DNA of 64,000 nt from Rhodopseudomonas infernalis (GTDB taxonomy: Bacteria; Pseudomonadota; Alphaproteobacteria; Rhizobiales; Xanthobacteraceae): NCBI RefSeq assembly GCF_022271405.1, contig NZ_JAJNAL010000012.1, positions 62,001 to 126,000 of the forward strand, given 5' to 3'. Both the position numbers and the translations under genes were made by a program. Position 1 is the stretch's first letter; each line of letters starts with the position of its first letter. Below the pieces are notes generated by a model, which was not told the origin of the DNA, did not search any database, and worked only from the letters and a program-made list of their open reading frames with translations. Shown here one piece after another: positions 33,678 to 43,225 of this stretch.

Positions 33678-34067
33678 CTACGGCGCTGCACCGACGACCA
33701 TTGCGGCGCCGAGCGATGGCGCGAGCCCGAGGCCGAGCAGCGCGATCGTCGCCGACAGCACGGCCGATGCCGTCAGGATCAGCAGCAACCGGTGCGGCGC
33801 ATAGGCATGGATGGCCGCCATCAGGATGACCGCAGCCATCGCGTAGCAGCTCCAATAGATCGGGCCGAGCTGAAGGTCGCCGCCGATCGCCGCAGCGCCG
33901 GACAGTGCGACGCAGGCCGCGGCGATGATGCGGAGGATCGTGCACCGGGCGTGCCCGCCGGCGCCCGCTCGCCATCGCGCGGGCCACGCATGGACGTGGC
34001 GATGCATCGTGAGGCTGACGAGGCCGAGGCCCGTCAGCATCAGCAGCGAGGACAGCAGCCCCTTCAT
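33678..34067 (-). CDS. DUF3325 family membrane protein
   Basis: A 129-residue protein with four membrane helices (LLSSLLMLTGLGLVSLTMHR; IIAAACVALSGAAAIGGDL; YWSCYAMAAVILMAAIHAYA; LLLILTASAVLSATIALLGL). The HRH pair after helix 1 and the WxxCYA stretch fit DUF3325, which travels with DUF3649 and PepSY proteins beside siderophore receptors. Its ATG overlaps the DUF3649 stop by four bases. Last gene of the siderophore receptor operon. Confidence 0.8.
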   Translation of the reverse strand: MKGLLSSLLMLTGLGLVSLTMHRHVHAWPARWRAGAGGHARCTILRIIAAACVALSGAAAIGGDLQLGPIYWSCYAMAAVILMAAIHAYAPHRLLLILTASAVLSATIALLGLGLAPSLGAAMVVGAAP

Positions 34068-34345
34068 CTGCCCAACCAGATCGCGGCGATCAGCAGCGCG
34101 ATCGACAGAGCGAGATGGCGGCACATCCGCCTCACATCGCGGGCGCCGAACGCATACAGCACGACGATCGTGAAGACGGCGAACGAGACAAGCGATGTCC
34201 ACAGAATGGCTTCGGTGCGCTCCAGCGGCAGCCACAACGGCACCGCGCCGGCAAACAGATAGGCCACCGCGTAGCCGCCGGGAACGGCGGCGACGAGGCG
34301 AACCGCAAGGGAGGTCGCGCCGCGACGCGCAGCAGGACGGCTCAT
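34064..34345 (-). CDS. DUF3649 family membrane protein
   Basis: A 93-residue protein with three membrane helices (VRLVAAVPGGYAVAYLFAGA; ILWTSLVSFAVFTIVVLYAF; HLALSIALLIAAIW). The GGYA and E-A-x-x-W-x-S-L-x-S-F motifs are those of DUF3649, a companion of TonB-dependent siderophore receptors. Four-base overlaps on both sides tie it to the PepSY gene and to the DUF3325 gene. Confidence 0.8.
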   Translation of the reverse strand: MSRPAARRGATSLAVRLVAAVPGGYAVAYLFAGAVPLWLPLERTEAILWTSLVSFAVFTIVVLYAFGARDVRRMCRHLALSIALLIAAIWLGR

Positions 34346-35940
34346 CGTGCCCCTGCCCCGCGCCGCTGCGGAATCCGGCGCAGATTCATCCAGAAAAGCC
34401 ACGCCATCACCGCCCCAACCGCGATGATCACGCCGTGAAACGACAGCACGATCGCGTCGCCATCGCGGATCGCCCGGCTGATCCCGCGCGTCATCGCCTC
34501 GTCGAGCGGGGCAACCGCCGCCGCGACACCCACGGCGACACCCCACAGGATCGCCCACAGACGACGCAGCGCCGTCTGGACGCCGTCGACGCTCGTCATG
34601 CGGGAGCGCGACGCCGCCAGAAGGCAGACCGCCACAACGATGCAGCCGAGCCACGCGACGAAGAAGATGGTGACCTCGGTATCGGCGCGGCCCGGCATCA
34701 GCGGTGGCAGCAACCGGTTGGCGACGAAATACGCACCGAGCGCCGTGGCCATTCCGGCGATCACGCCGGCATTGACCGCATCGACGCCGAACGCGACCAG
34801 CACGCCGCGGCCGGAAGCGCCCGCCGCCGCGAAGGCCTTGAAGTGCTTGATGCGCCGCTTGGTGCCCCACAAGGTCGTTCCGGTCGCGATCACGGCCGAG
34901 CTGACACAGGCCATGACGAAGTAGATCCAGCGCAACCCGAGATCGGCGAATTTGATTTCGTGGATGATCCGGAAGACACGGTGGGTGACGAAAGCGGGCC
35001 GGCCCCGCTCCGGCGTCCGTTCGATGATCTCACCACTGACACCGTCGAAGCTGAGGCGATCGCTTTCGCCCCACAGCACGCGTTGCGACATCCGGCTGAC
35101 CTCGACCTTCGCTGCGGCCGTGCCGGGAGCCCGCACGCTGATGTCGGTGACGATCGGGCGATCGGGCGCGGTGTCTTGCAGCCGGGCAAGAGTTCGCGAC
35201 ATGTCCGTCGGCGCCGCCGGCTCCGACGACGTGATCGGCTGAGCAACGGCTCGAGGCGAGGCTGCTCGAAAGAACCCGGCCTGATCGCCGCCGAAGGCCA
35301 GGTCGATGCCGCCGGGCATCCAGATGAACCACCAGATGACCAGGCCGCTGTAAGTAATCACCAGGCAGAACGGCAGGACCGCAATTCCGCAGACCGTGTG
35401 CGCATCGAGCCAGGCCCGCGGCGCGGGCCGCAACGGCCTGAACGTGAAGAAGTCCCGGAAGATATCGGCGTGGATGATGACGCCGCTGACCAGGCCGATC
35501 AACATCGCCATCGCCAAAGCTCCGACGATCCAGATTCCGGCGCGGCCGAGCAACAGCCCGTAGTGAAACCGGTAGATCATCGATCCGCCCCGCGTCTCGC
35601 GCGGCGAGAGCTGCTGGCCGGAGGCGTCGACATAGATCGATTTCAGCCGGTCCTTGGGGCCCTGCTGCCATCGCAGCCGCAGAACAGGAGCGCGGTCCGC
35701 CGGCAGTTCAATCAGCCATCGCGCCGCACCCGGCGCAAGCGACTGCAGAGTCCGCTGGCCGACGGCGACAAGATCGCCGGACTCCATGGGGACATGGAGC
35801 TCCGGCATCATCCAGTAGTCGATCTCGTACCGGAACACGGCGAGCGTTCCGGACACGAAAATGGCGAACAGAAGCCAGCCGAACACCAGGCCGCACCAGG
35901 TGTGCAGCCAGGTCATCGATTGGCGAAACGTGATCAGCAT
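34342..35940 (-). CDS. PepSY-associated membrane protein (siderophore reductase-like)
   Basis: A 532-residue inner-membrane protein of the PepSY_TM/PiuB family. First helix MTWLHTWCGLVFGWLLFAIF with His, later helices near residues 150, 200, 350-370, 400 and beyond, and a large periplasmic part holding PepSY-like repeats. Members are thought to reduce ferric siderophores or help take iron from them. Located between a TonB-dependent siderophore receptor and two small membrane genes, all coupled. Confidence 0.85.
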   Translation of the reverse strand: MLITFRQSMTWLHTWCGLVFGWLLFAIFVSGTLAVFRYEIDYWMMPELHVPMESGDLVAVGQRTLQSLAPGAARWLIELPADRAPVLRLRWQQGPKDRLKSIYVDASGQQLSPRETRGGSMIYRFHYGLLLGRAGIWIVGALAMAMLIGLVSGVIIHADIFRDFFTFRPLRPAPRAWLDAHTVCGIAVLPFCLVITYSGLVIWWFIWMPGGIDLAFGGDQAGFFRAASPRAVAQPITSSEPAAPTDMSRTLARLQDTAPDRPIVTDISVRAPGTAAAKVEVSRMSQRVLWGESDRLSFDGVSGEIIERTPERGRPAFVTHRVFRIIHEIKFADLGLRWIYFVMACVSSAVIATGTTLWGTKRRIKHFKAFAAAGASGRGVLVAFGVDAVNAGVIAGMATALGAYFVANRLLPPLMPGRADTEVTIFFVAWLGCIVVAVCLLAASRSRMTSVDGVQTALRRLWAILWGVAVGVAAAVAPLDEAMTRGISRAIRDGDAIVLSFHGVIIAVGAVMAWLFWMNLRRIPQRRGAGAR

Positions 35941-35977
35941 CGGCGCTTGAACGTCTCGCTGCCGAGCCCGCGCCCCC

Positions 35978-38218
35978 TCACCATTTCGACGACACCTTGA
36001 GGATCACACTGCGCGGCTCACCGTAACGATTGCCGGACGACACCGTGTTGACGTACTGATAATAGGTCTGATCGAACACGTTGGTGGCCGTGAGGGTCGC
36101 CCAGACGTTCGGCGTGAACTGGTAGCCGATCTGCGCGGTGAACACCTGATAGCCACCGCTCTGCTCGATGCGGATCGCGCCGCTCCGCGTGTAGAACGAG
36201 CTCACGATCCGCGCGCCGCCGGCGACGCTGAGGCCGCGCAGAGGTCCGCCTTCGAACAGATAGCGCGACCACAGATTGTAGCTGTGGGCGGGCGTCAGCG
36301 TCTGGAACGGCAGCCCCTCGTTGGTGATCGAGTCCTTCAGGTACTCGGTCTTGGTGTACGCATACCCCGCCGTCAGATCCCACCCCGGCAGCAGCCGGCC
36401 GGTGACTTGCGTCTCGAAGCCGCGGCTTTCCGCCTCGCCGGCGGCGATCGAGAACGACGGATTGGCCGGATCGGTCAGGGCACGATTGACGTCGTTGATC
36501 TTGAAGACGGCGAAATGAGCGTTCACGCGGCCGTCGAGCAGGCTGGTCTTGATGCCGACCTCCTTCTGCGACCCGGTGCGCGGCGGCAGCACGGTTCCGG
36601 CCGCGGTGACCTGCGTCTGCGGCGTGAAGATGTCGGCGTAGGACGCGTACAGCGCGACCTGCTTGGTGACGTCGACCACCACGCCGTAGTTCGTCGTCAG
36701 CTTGTTGGAGATTTCGGCTGCGGACGAGACGGTGCCTCTCAGATTATTCCGGCTTTCGGTCTCCCACTGGCTCAGCCGGCCGCCTCCGATCAGGGTCAGC
36801 CAATCGAGCGGCTTGAACCGCATCTGGCCGTAGACGCCCGACTGCGTCTCGGTGGTCCCGCTGTCGGCGGCGTACGGAATGGTCACATACGGGATCGGCA
36901 CCGGGTTGAAGATATTCTGGGTGACGGTGCCGCCAGAGCCGTTGCGCAGACGATAGTCGAACTGCCGCCAGTCGGCGCCGAGCGTCACGTTCGACGTCTG
37001 TCCGAGAAACTCGAACGGCGTCGTGATGTAGCCGTCGACGACCTGATTGCGTTGAGACGGTGTCAGCCTGATACGATTGAGCCGTCCGTTGCCGGTGACG
37101 GGGTCGATCGCGGAGGCGGGCGTTATATAGGTCGCGTCGCTGTCGCGGTCGGTGTTGCGATAGCTGACCTTGGCCTTGCCGCCATTGTCGAACTTCTGCT
37201 CGAGTTCGACGAAGCTGTCGACGCTGGTCGATGTCCAGCGATTCCAGTCGGCGCCGTACATCGAGGTCCGCGGCACCGGAACCAGCTGGCCGGTCGGGTA
37301 TGCGGGAAAGCCGAAGAACGCCAGATAATCGGTCTTGGTGTAGGTCGACCCTGCCGACAGCGTCAGGCTCTCTGTCAGATCGTATTCGAGCGTACCGTAG
37401 ATCGTCGGGCGCTTGTAGAAGCTGGGCTGATAGAACAGGTTCTTGTCGTCGAATGCGCCGACGATGCGCCCGCGCAGCCGCTTGTCGTTCGTCAGCGGGC
37501 CGGTGACGTCGAATTCGCTGCGCTTGGCGTCGAACGATCCGTAGCTCGCGCTGCCCTGAAACTGCCAGATGTCGAGCGCGCGCTTGCGTACCAGATTGAT
37601 ATTTCCGCTCGGGTTGCCCGAGCCGGTGAACAGCGCGTTCGGCCCTCTGAGAACTTCCACGCGATCGAACGTGTACAGATCCGGAAACGAGAAGAAGTTG
37701 TTGACGTTGGACGTGACGCCGTCGAGCTGGATGGTGTCGAGCTTGTAGCCACGGCTGTAGATATCCGCGCGACCGGCATCGGCCTCCAGCACCGTCATGC
37801 CGGTCACGTTGCGCATGGCGTCTTCGACCGTGGTCAGGTTCTGCTCGTCGAGCCGCCGCCGCGTCAGCACGCTGATCGACTGCGGCGTGTCCTTGATGGA
37901 CGCGCCGGATTTCGACCCGACGCTGGCGCGCGCGGCGGTGTAGGATTTGCTGTTCTCGGTCGCGTTCTCATCCTTCGAATGATTGACCGGCTTCGGCTCG
38001 CGCTCCGGCGCGGGCAACGGCGTCACCACCCGCGGCGCCGCCGTCGTGCGGACCGGCGTCACCCGGCGCTGCCGCGGACGCTCTGCGCGCTGCGCCGGAG
38101 CATCGACCGTGACGGGCGGAAGATCCGCCTGGGCGACCGCCGTATCTGCCTTGATCAGCGCAACGCTATTCAACGCGCCGAGTGCGATGACGCTCAGCAA
38201 TCTGTAATTTCCAATCAA
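35978..38218 (-). CDS. TonB-dependent siderophore receptor
   Basis: A 746-residue outer-membrane receptor. N-terminal leader (LLSVIALGALNSVALIKADT), a Pro/Arg-rich linker, then a plug domain with TPQSISVLTRRRLDEQNL, DAMRNVTGMTVLEAD, IQLDGVTSN and VEVLRGPNALFTGSGNPSGN, and a 22-strand barrel ending YGEPRSVILKVSSKW with the terminal aromatic residue. The plug pattern is that of ferric-hydroxamate/coprogen type receptors (FhuE/FoxA group). It depends on TonB-ExbBD, whose genes lie at 10-12 kb. Ferric siderophore identity is not visible. Confidence 0.93.
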   Translation of the reverse strand: MIGNYRLLSVIALGALNSVALIKADTAVAQADLPPVTVDAPAQRAERPRQRRVTPVRTTAAPRVVTPLPAPEREPKPVNHSKDENATENSKSYTAARASVGSKSGASIKDTPQSISVLTRRRLDEQNLTTVEDAMRNVTGMTVLEADAGRADIYSRGYKLDTIQLDGVTSNVNNFFSFPDLYTFDRVEVLRGPNALFTGSGNPSGNINLVRKRALDIWQFQGSASYGSFDAKRSEFDVTGPLTNDKRLRGRIVGAFDDKNLFYQPSFYKRPTIYGTLEYDLTESLTLSAGSTYTKTDYLAFFGFPAYPTGQLVPVPRTSMYGADWNRWTSTSVDSFVELEQKFDNGGKAKVSYRNTDRDSDATYITPASAIDPVTGNGRLNRIRLTPSQRNQVVDGYITTPFEFLGQTSNVTLGADWRQFDYRLRNGSGGTVTQNIFNPVPIPYVTIPYAADSGTTETQSGVYGQMRFKPLDWLTLIGGGRLSQWETESRNNLRGTVSSAAEISNKLTTNYGVVVDVTKQVALYASYADIFTPQTQVTAAGTVLPPRTGSQKEVGIKTSLLDGRVNAHFAVFKINDVNRALTDPANPSFSIAAGEAESRGFETQVTGRLLPGWDLTAGYAYTKTEYLKDSITNEGLPFQTLTPAHSYNLWSRYLFEGGPLRGLSVAGGARIVSSFYTRSGAIRIEQSGGYQVFTAQIGYQFTPNVWATLTATNVFDQTYYQYVNTVSSGNRYGEPRSVILKVSSKW

Positions 38219-38584
38219 AACGCACGCCCAGCCTGATGCCGGCCCCCGCCAGCTGCGGGCGCGGTTATAGGCTGCCAGCTATGCGCTCAACCGCTCAGCG
38301 GATTGGAATACCTTCAGACAAGCGCTTGGGAAACGCTGCGAAGAGCCGTCGCAATTGGTCGCGATGACTCGGAAAATACCGTTTTACAAGGCGTGCTTTG
38401 GCTGCGCGCGCCGAACGGCACGTCTGTCCATCAGCCGCTGCGCGCGACTTAGAATCCATTTAGTCAACGCCGCGGCCGGCCGCGCAGCACGCGGCGACGC
38501 CGTTGATCGGCTTGATCGGTGCCGAATCGAAGGCTCAGCGGAGGGAGATGCGCGCCGGTCTCACACGACCGCCGCGCGATCCAA
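38219..38584. other. Intergenic region, receptor gene / crtB end
   Basis: About 365 bases without a credible gene. It must hold the promoter of the siderophore operon; I could not pick out a Fur box or riboswitch. It also marks the border between the iron region and the photosynthesis genes. Confidence 0.5.
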
Positions 38585-39649
38585 CTACACGCGGCTGCGC
38601 TGCATCTGGTCGCGGCGCTCGAGCCGCGTGAACAGGTCGACCAGCCAGGCCACCTTCTGCTCGACTGGATTGACCTTCTGGCGCGGCGGCAGGTCGCGGA
38701 CCGGATGGGCGATCACGGCGTCGATCAGGAAGCGGGTTTCTTCCATGTCGCCGAACTTCGCCGGCAGATAGTTCGCCGGGGCCCATTCGGTTTCCTGGAA
38801 GGCGAGCATCCGCGCCAGCACCGCGAGCTTGCGGCCAGTCGACACCACCGCGCGAGACGACACCGAATCGAGGCCCGAACGCTCGACCTCACGGCCGATC
38901 TCGGCATACAGGGCGCGCGCCGCGAAGATGCCGGGACGGCACGCGCGCGGCAAATTGGCGATGCCGAGGGTGGCGCGATCGTACAGCGCGTCGGCGGTGT
39001 CGATCAGCCGCTTGACGATGCCGGCGATCACCGGCGTGAATTTCGGATCGGTGAGCCAGGTTTCCGGATCGAGGCCTGCCTCGCGCATCCACGACAGCGG
39101 CATGTAGATGCGGCCGGCACGGGCGTCCTCGCCGATATCACGGGCGATATTGGTCAGTTGCATGGCGCAGCCGAGATCGCAGGCGCGGGCGACGATGTCG
39201 GGTTTACGCTGGCCCATCACCAGCGTCATCATCACGCCGACGGTGCCGGCGACGCGGGCGCAGTAGGAATACAGATCCGACAGCGTCTCGTAGCGGCGGC
39301 CTTCGGCATCCCATTCCAGCCCTTCGATCAGCGCCTGGGGAATCGCCGGCGGAATCGAGAACCGCGCGATGACGTCGGCGAAGGCCCGGTCGGACGGAAA
39401 GTCGCGCGGCAGGCCGCGATAGGCCCGATCGAGCCGATCCTTCAGCACTTCGACCGCGGCGGCGCGATCGAGCCCGAGATCGACGGCGTCGTCGGCGACG
39501 CGGCAGAACGCATACAGCGCGATCGCCGGATCGCTGATCCGGCGCGGCAGCACCATCGAGGCGGCATGAAAGGTGCGCGATCCTTCCTTGATCATCTCGC
39601 GACAGGCGAGCATGTCGGATTGGGCCAGCAGGTCGGATTGCAGACTCAT
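38585..39649 (-). CDS. crtB: Phytoene synthase
   Basis: A 354-residue prenyl synthase that joins two GGPP molecules to 15-cis-phytoene. Both Asp-rich metal sites are visible: YAFCRVADDAVDLGLDRAAA near residue 50 and MQLTNIARDIGEDARAGRIY near 165, with LP-x-SWMREAGLDPE next. Start ATG 39649 overlaps the crtI stop by four bases, so crtI-crtB is one coupled operon behind the PpsR-type sites. It begins the spirilloxanthin-type carotenoid pathway. Confidence 0.97.
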   Translation of the reverse strand: MSLQSDLLAQSDMLACREMIKEGSRTFHAASMVLPRRISDPAIALYAFCRVADDAVDLGLDRAAAVEVLKDRLDRAYRGLPRDFPSDRAFADVIARFSIPPAIPQALIEGLEWDAEGRRYETLSDLYSYCARVAGTVGVMMTLVMGQRKPDIVARACDLGCAMQLTNIARDIGEDARAGRIYMPLSWMREAGLDPETWLTDPKFTPVIAGIVKRLIDTADALYDRATLGIANLPRACRPGIFAARALYAEIGREVERSGLDSVSSRAVVSTGRKLAVLARMLAFQETEWAPANYLPAKFGDMEETRFLIDAVIAHPVRDLPPRQKVNPVEQKVAWLVDLFTRLERRDQMQRSRV

Positions 39650-41181
39650 GGTGTCACCAGACTGTTGGCCTCGGGGACCAGGGAATCGAGGACGCGTGCG
39701 GACGACAGCACGCCGGGAAGCCCGGCGCCGGGATGCGTGCCGGCGCCGACGAGATACAGATTCTTGACGTCTTCGCTCTGATTGTGCGGCCTGAACCAGG
39801 CGCTCTGCCACAGCACCGGCTCGAGCCCGAACGCAGCGCCGCGGAACGACGACAGCCGGTCCTGGAAATCGAGCGGCGTAGTGATCTTCGAACTCACCAC
39901 CTCGTCTTCGAGACCGGGCAGAACGGTGGCGCCCAGCATCTTGGCAATCGAGGCGCGATACGGCTCGGCCTTGCTGTGCCAGTCGATGTCGCCGAGCAGA
40001 TTCGGCACCGGCGACAGCACATAGAAGGTGTCGCAGCCGGGCGGCGCCAGCGACGGATCGGTCGCGGTCGGGCGATGCAGATACAGGCTGAAATCGTCGG
40101 CGACGATCTTGCGGCCGAAGATGTCGCTGATCAGCTCGCGATAGCGCGGGCCGAGCAGGATGGTGTGATGCTTGACGTCCTCGTAGCGGCGCTTCGTGCC
40201 GAAGTACCAGACGAACAGGCTCATCGAGTAGCGCGAGCGTTCGATCTTGGCATCGGTCCAGCGCTTGCGCGCCTCCGGCGCCAGCAGATAGCGATATGTC
40301 GAGGCCGAATCGGCGTTCGACACCACGATGTCGGCCTTGATCACTTCGCCGTCGGCGAGCTTGACGCCGGTGGCGGTGCCGTTCTCGACGACGATCTGCC
40401 GGACGTCCTGATTGTACAGGATGCGATTGCCCTGCCCTTCGATCAGCCCGACGATGCCGGTGATTAGCGCGCCGGTGCCGCCCATCGCCGAATGCACGCC
40501 CCACTGCTTTTCGAGATAGGTGATCAGGCAGTACACCGAGCTCGACATGAACGGGTTGCCACCGATCAGCAGCGGATGGAAGCTGAACACCTGCCGAAGC
40601 TTCGGATCCTTGAAGTACTTGGCAACGAGACCATAGACGCTGCGATAGCTCTCGAGCCGGATCATCGCCGGGGCGATCTTGAGCATGTCGGTAAAGCGGC
40701 TGAACGGCTGGTCGCCGAGCTGCTCGAAGCCGACCTTGAATATCTCGTGCGACGCCGCCATGAAGCGGTCATAGGCCGGCACGTCGTCCGGACAGAACTT
40801 GGCGATCTGGTCGAGCACCGCGTCACGGTCGTCGGAATAATCGAAGAACGTGCCGTCGTCGAAGCGGATGCGATAGAACGGCGACATCGGCTTGAGCGTG
40901 ATGTCATCCGACATCCGCTTGCCGCACAGCTTCCACAACTCTTCGAACAGATACGGCGCGGTGACGATGGTCGGGCCGGCGTCGAACGAGAAGCCGTCCT
41001 GCTTGTGGACGTAGGCGCGACCGCCGGGCGCATCGAGCTTTTCGAGAACGGTGACTCGGTACCCTTTAGCGCCGAGCCGGACCGCGGCAGCCAGGCCGCC
41101 AAAGCCGGAACCGATCACCACTGCATGCGGCGCGCGGTCATTAAGAGTATGCGGAGCGGGTGTTGGAGCGGGATCGAGCAT
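39646..41181 (-). CDS. crtI: Phytoene desaturase
   Basis: A 511-residue FAD enzyme that desaturates phytoene to neurosporene or lycopene. The dinucleotide-binding motif is near residue 20 (VVIGSGFGGLAAAVRLGAKG), followed by VTVLEKLDAPGGRAYVHKQD; the C-terminal signature reads LYLVGAGTHPGAGLPGVLSS. Start ATG 41181 (MLDPAPTPAPH) is preferred over a TTG at 41223, which would overlap the upstream operator region. Two TGT-N12-ACA palindromes lie just upstream. Confidence 0.97.
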   Translation of the reverse strand: MLDPAPTPAPHTLNDRAPHAVVIGSGFGGLAAAVRLGAKGYRVTVLEKLDAPGGRAYVHKQDGFSFDAGPTIVTAPYLFEELWKLCGKRMSDDITLKPMSPFYRIRFDDGTFFDYSDDRDAVLDQIAKFCPDDVPAYDRFMAASHEIFKVGFEQLGDQPFSRFTDMLKIAPAMIRLESYRSVYGLVAKYFKDPKLRQVFSFHPLLIGGNPFMSSSVYCLITYLEKQWGVHSAMGGTGALITGIVGLIEGQGNRILYNQDVRQIVVENGTATGVKLADGEVIKADIVVSNADSASTYRYLLAPEARKRWTDAKIERSRYSMSLFVWYFGTKRRYEDVKHHTILLGPRYRELISDIFGRKIVADDFSLYLHRPTATDPSLAPPGCDTFYVLSPVPNLLGDIDWHSKAEPYRASIAKMLGATVLPGLEDEVVSSKITTPLDFQDRLSSFRGAAFGLEPVLWQSAWFRPHNQSEDVKNLYLVGAGTHPGAGLPGVLSSARVLDSLVPEANSLVTP

Positions 41182-41190
41182 GGGCACCAC

Positions 41191-41208
41191 TGTAACGAAA
41201 AATTGACA
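41191..41208. promoter_or_regulatory. PpsR/CrtJ-type operator, site 1
   Basis: TGTAACGAAAAATTGACA fits TGT-N12-ACA exactly, 9 bases before the crtI start codon. PpsR/CrtJ redox repressors bind paired sites of this form before carotenoid, bch and puc genes to shut them off in oxygen. Confidence 0.85.
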
Positions 41209-41226
41209 GCTGAACCAGTCCAAATG

Positions 41227-41244
41227 TGTAACGCAAACGTTACA
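41227..41244. promoter_or_regulatory. PpsR/CrtJ-type operator, site 2
   Basis: TGTAACGCAAACGTTACA is a TGT-N12-ACA site with near-perfect dyad symmetry (TGTAACG ... CGTTACA). It is 36 bases from site 1, centre to centre, as expected for cooperative binding by a PpsR tetramer. It lies between the bchO stop (41259) and the crtI start. Confidence 0.9.
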
Positions 41245-41258
41245 CCGGTGTCTTTGAT

Positions 41259-42149
41259 CTATTCGACATTTTTCGAACTCCGGCGCGAATATCGCACGAT
41301 CAGGTCGGCGATCAGTTGCGGCTGCTCCTCGTGGGCCAGATGGCCAAGCCCCGGGATCCGCTCCACCACAGCTTTTGTCTGAATTTCCTGCACCTTACGG
41401 GCAACCGAGGGCGGTATAGCCCGGTCGCCATCAGCGGCGATCAGCACCAATTGCGGCTTCAAGCCTGGCAGAGCATGAAGCAGCGGTTCCAGATCCCAGT
41501 TCGCCATCATCCGCAGCGCGGCGGCGACATGGCCGGAATTTCCGACCAGCTTGCCGTACAGCTTCAGTCCCTGCGCATCGATCGTCGAGCCGGTATTGCC
41601 GATCAGCCGCTCGACCGCGCCGCGCGAGCCGGCCTGCCAGGCGAACAGGCTGGGCACGAACGGATTCAGCACCAGCATCTTGGCCAGCGGCGAGAAGAAG
41701 TTCGCGGCCGGCCCGCCATAGGGCAGGAACGCGCCGTTAAGGCTGATCAGCAGCCGCGGCGAGATCGCGCCGTCGAGGCACATCCGCGCGGCGATCGCGG
41801 CGCCCGCGGAGTGTCCGACCACGATGTCCGGCGACACGCCGAGCACCCGCAGCAACGCGGCAAGATCGGCCGCCATGCCGGGCAGCGACAGCCGATGCGC
41901 CCGCGGCGCCTGGGTGAAGCCGTGGCCGGGCAGATCCGGCGCGATGACCTGATAGTCCTTGGCCAGCAGCGGCATCAGGCCGCGCCAGGAGTGGGACGCC
42001 GCGCCGGTGCCGTGGATCAGCAGCAGCGCCGGCGCGCCCGCCGACCCCATCTGCTGCACATGCCAGCGAAAGCCGCCGGCCTCGACGAACCGGCTGGCCT
42101 CACGATGCGGCCAGTCGGCGCCGTCGCGGCTCCAGACGAGATCGCTCAT
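41259..42149 (-). CDS. bchO: BchO, magnesium chelatase-associated alpha/beta hydrolase
   Basis: A 296-residue alpha/beta hydrolase matching BchO of bacteriochlorophyll gene clusters. Motifs: LLLIHGTGAASHSWRGLMPL, APDLPGHGFTQAPR, nucleophile elbow VVGHSAGAAIAARM, and a late His in PGLGHLAHEEQP. BchO accompanies BchI/BchD and is thought to assist magnesium insertion into protoporphyrin, though its exact reaction is unproven. Nine bases separate it from the upstream hydrolase gene. Confidence 0.9.
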   Translation of the reverse strand: MSDLVWSRDGADWPHREASRFVEAGGFRWHVQQMGSAGAPALLLIHGTGAASHSWRGLMPLLAKDYQVIAPDLPGHGFTQAPRAHRLSLPGMAADLAALLRVLGVSPDIVVGHSAGAAIAARMCLDGAISPRLLISLNGAFLPYGGPAANFFSPLAKMLVLNPFVPSLFAWQAGSRGAVERLIGNTGSTIDAQGLKLYGKLVGNSGHVAAALRMMANWDLEPLLHALPGLKPQLVLIAADGDRAIPPSVARKVQEIQTKAVVERIPGLGHLAHEEQPQLIADLIVRYSRRSSKNVE

Positions 42150-42158
42150 CGCCCGACC

Positions 42159-43115
42159 TCAGACCGACGCCGCCCCCGTGACACGCGCGAGGAATTCGTC
42201 GTAGGCGCGCATGAATTCGCCGGGAACTTCGAAATGCGGCATCGCGCCGGTCTGGAAGATGGTGACGGTCCAATTTGGCCGGCCTTCGACCGTGCTCTTG
42301 AATCCGTAATCGACGAAGTCACCGCGCACGCCGTGGCTGAACCACACCGGCATCTGCAGATCCTGATAGATCCGCAGGATGTCCTGGCTGAACAGGAAGC
42401 CTGAGACGAAGTAATAAGGGGCGTGCTGCGCGCCGGGCTGATGCGTCGTCAGATAGTCGTAGTCGAGCATGCCCTGGTCGATGTTCGGCGAGCCGAACGC
42501 CTTCTTCAGGAACCAGCCGATCACCGGCTTGGCGGTGAGCGCCTTGAAGATGCCCTCGCTCCACAGCGGGTTCTCGAAGAACGAATGCAGCCACGGAATC
42601 GCCCGCGACCCGCGGGTCCAGCGCTGATTCCGCTTGTCAAAGCCGGTCGGCGCGACCAACGCGAGCGTGCGGAACGCGTCCGGCGTCTCGCTCGCCGCGC
42701 GTGCGAGAAACTCACTGCTCAGCGACAGCGCCAGCGCGTCGATCTTCTGGCCGGGATGCGCCTTTTGAATCTCGACAACTACGGAATGTATCGCATCCGT
42801 CATCATCCGAATTGTGTATTGACGCTTTGCACGCGACGAATGACCAAAGCCCGGCATCTCCACCGCATAGACTGGGCGGCTTTTCGCGTAGTTTTCGAAG
42901 ATCGGTTTGACTTCGTAAGCCGATCCGGCGGCGTTGATGCTGTGGATCAGCAGCAGCGGAGGCTGCGACGACGGTTCGGCCGGCGCCGCCGACCAATAGG
43001 TCAGCCGCCCTCCAAAACTGTCGATGTCGTGCTTTTCGCCCGGCACCGGCGGCGGCAGGGCCAACCCCTGTCTGTGGGTTGCGGGGGATGCTGGGGTGGT
43101 TGCGGTTTCGCTCAT
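42159..43115 (-). CDS. Second alpha/beta hydrolase-fold protein with altered nucleophile elbow
   Basis: A 318-residue hydrolase-fold protein co-transcribed with bch[21 protein letters not shown] carries the oxyanion region and [20 protein letters not shown] the next loop, but the expected GxSxG elbow reads [13 protein letters not shown] (A-L-S-L-S), so catalysis may be changed or lost. Start ATG 43115 ([11 protein letters not shown]). Its place between hemE and bchO suggests a role in pigment synthesis; the function is unknown to me. Confidence 0.75.
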   Translation of the reverse strand: MSETATTPASPATHRQGLALPPPVPGEKHDIDSFGGRLTYWSAAPAEPSSQPPLLLIHSINAAGSAYEVKPIFENYAKSRPVYAVEMPGFGHSSRAKRQYTIRMMTDAIHSVVVEIQKAHPGQKIDALALSLSSEFLARAASETPDAFRTLALVAPTGFDKRNQRWTRGSRAIPWLHSFFENPLWSEGIFKALTAKPVIGWFLKKAFGSPNIDQGMLDYDYLTTHQPGAQHAPYYFVSGFLFSQDILRIYQDLQMPVWFSHGVRGDFVDYGFKSTVEGRPNWTVTIFQTGAMPHFEVPGEFMRAYDEFLARVTGAASV

Positions 43116-43225
43116 CTCGAAATTCCTATTCGCGGCGCCTCCGCCGCAGGTCGGCGTGGTCAAGACGGTGTTCGCAGTGTATCAGACCGTCAAGGTCGCT
43201 TGTCGTAAAACAGTGGGTAGATCTC

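Noticed and set aside
38219-38584. Cobalamin-type riboswitch before the TonB-dependent receptor
   Set aside because: No B12-box-like sequence or recognisable core was visible, and the plug motifs indicate a siderophore receptor.
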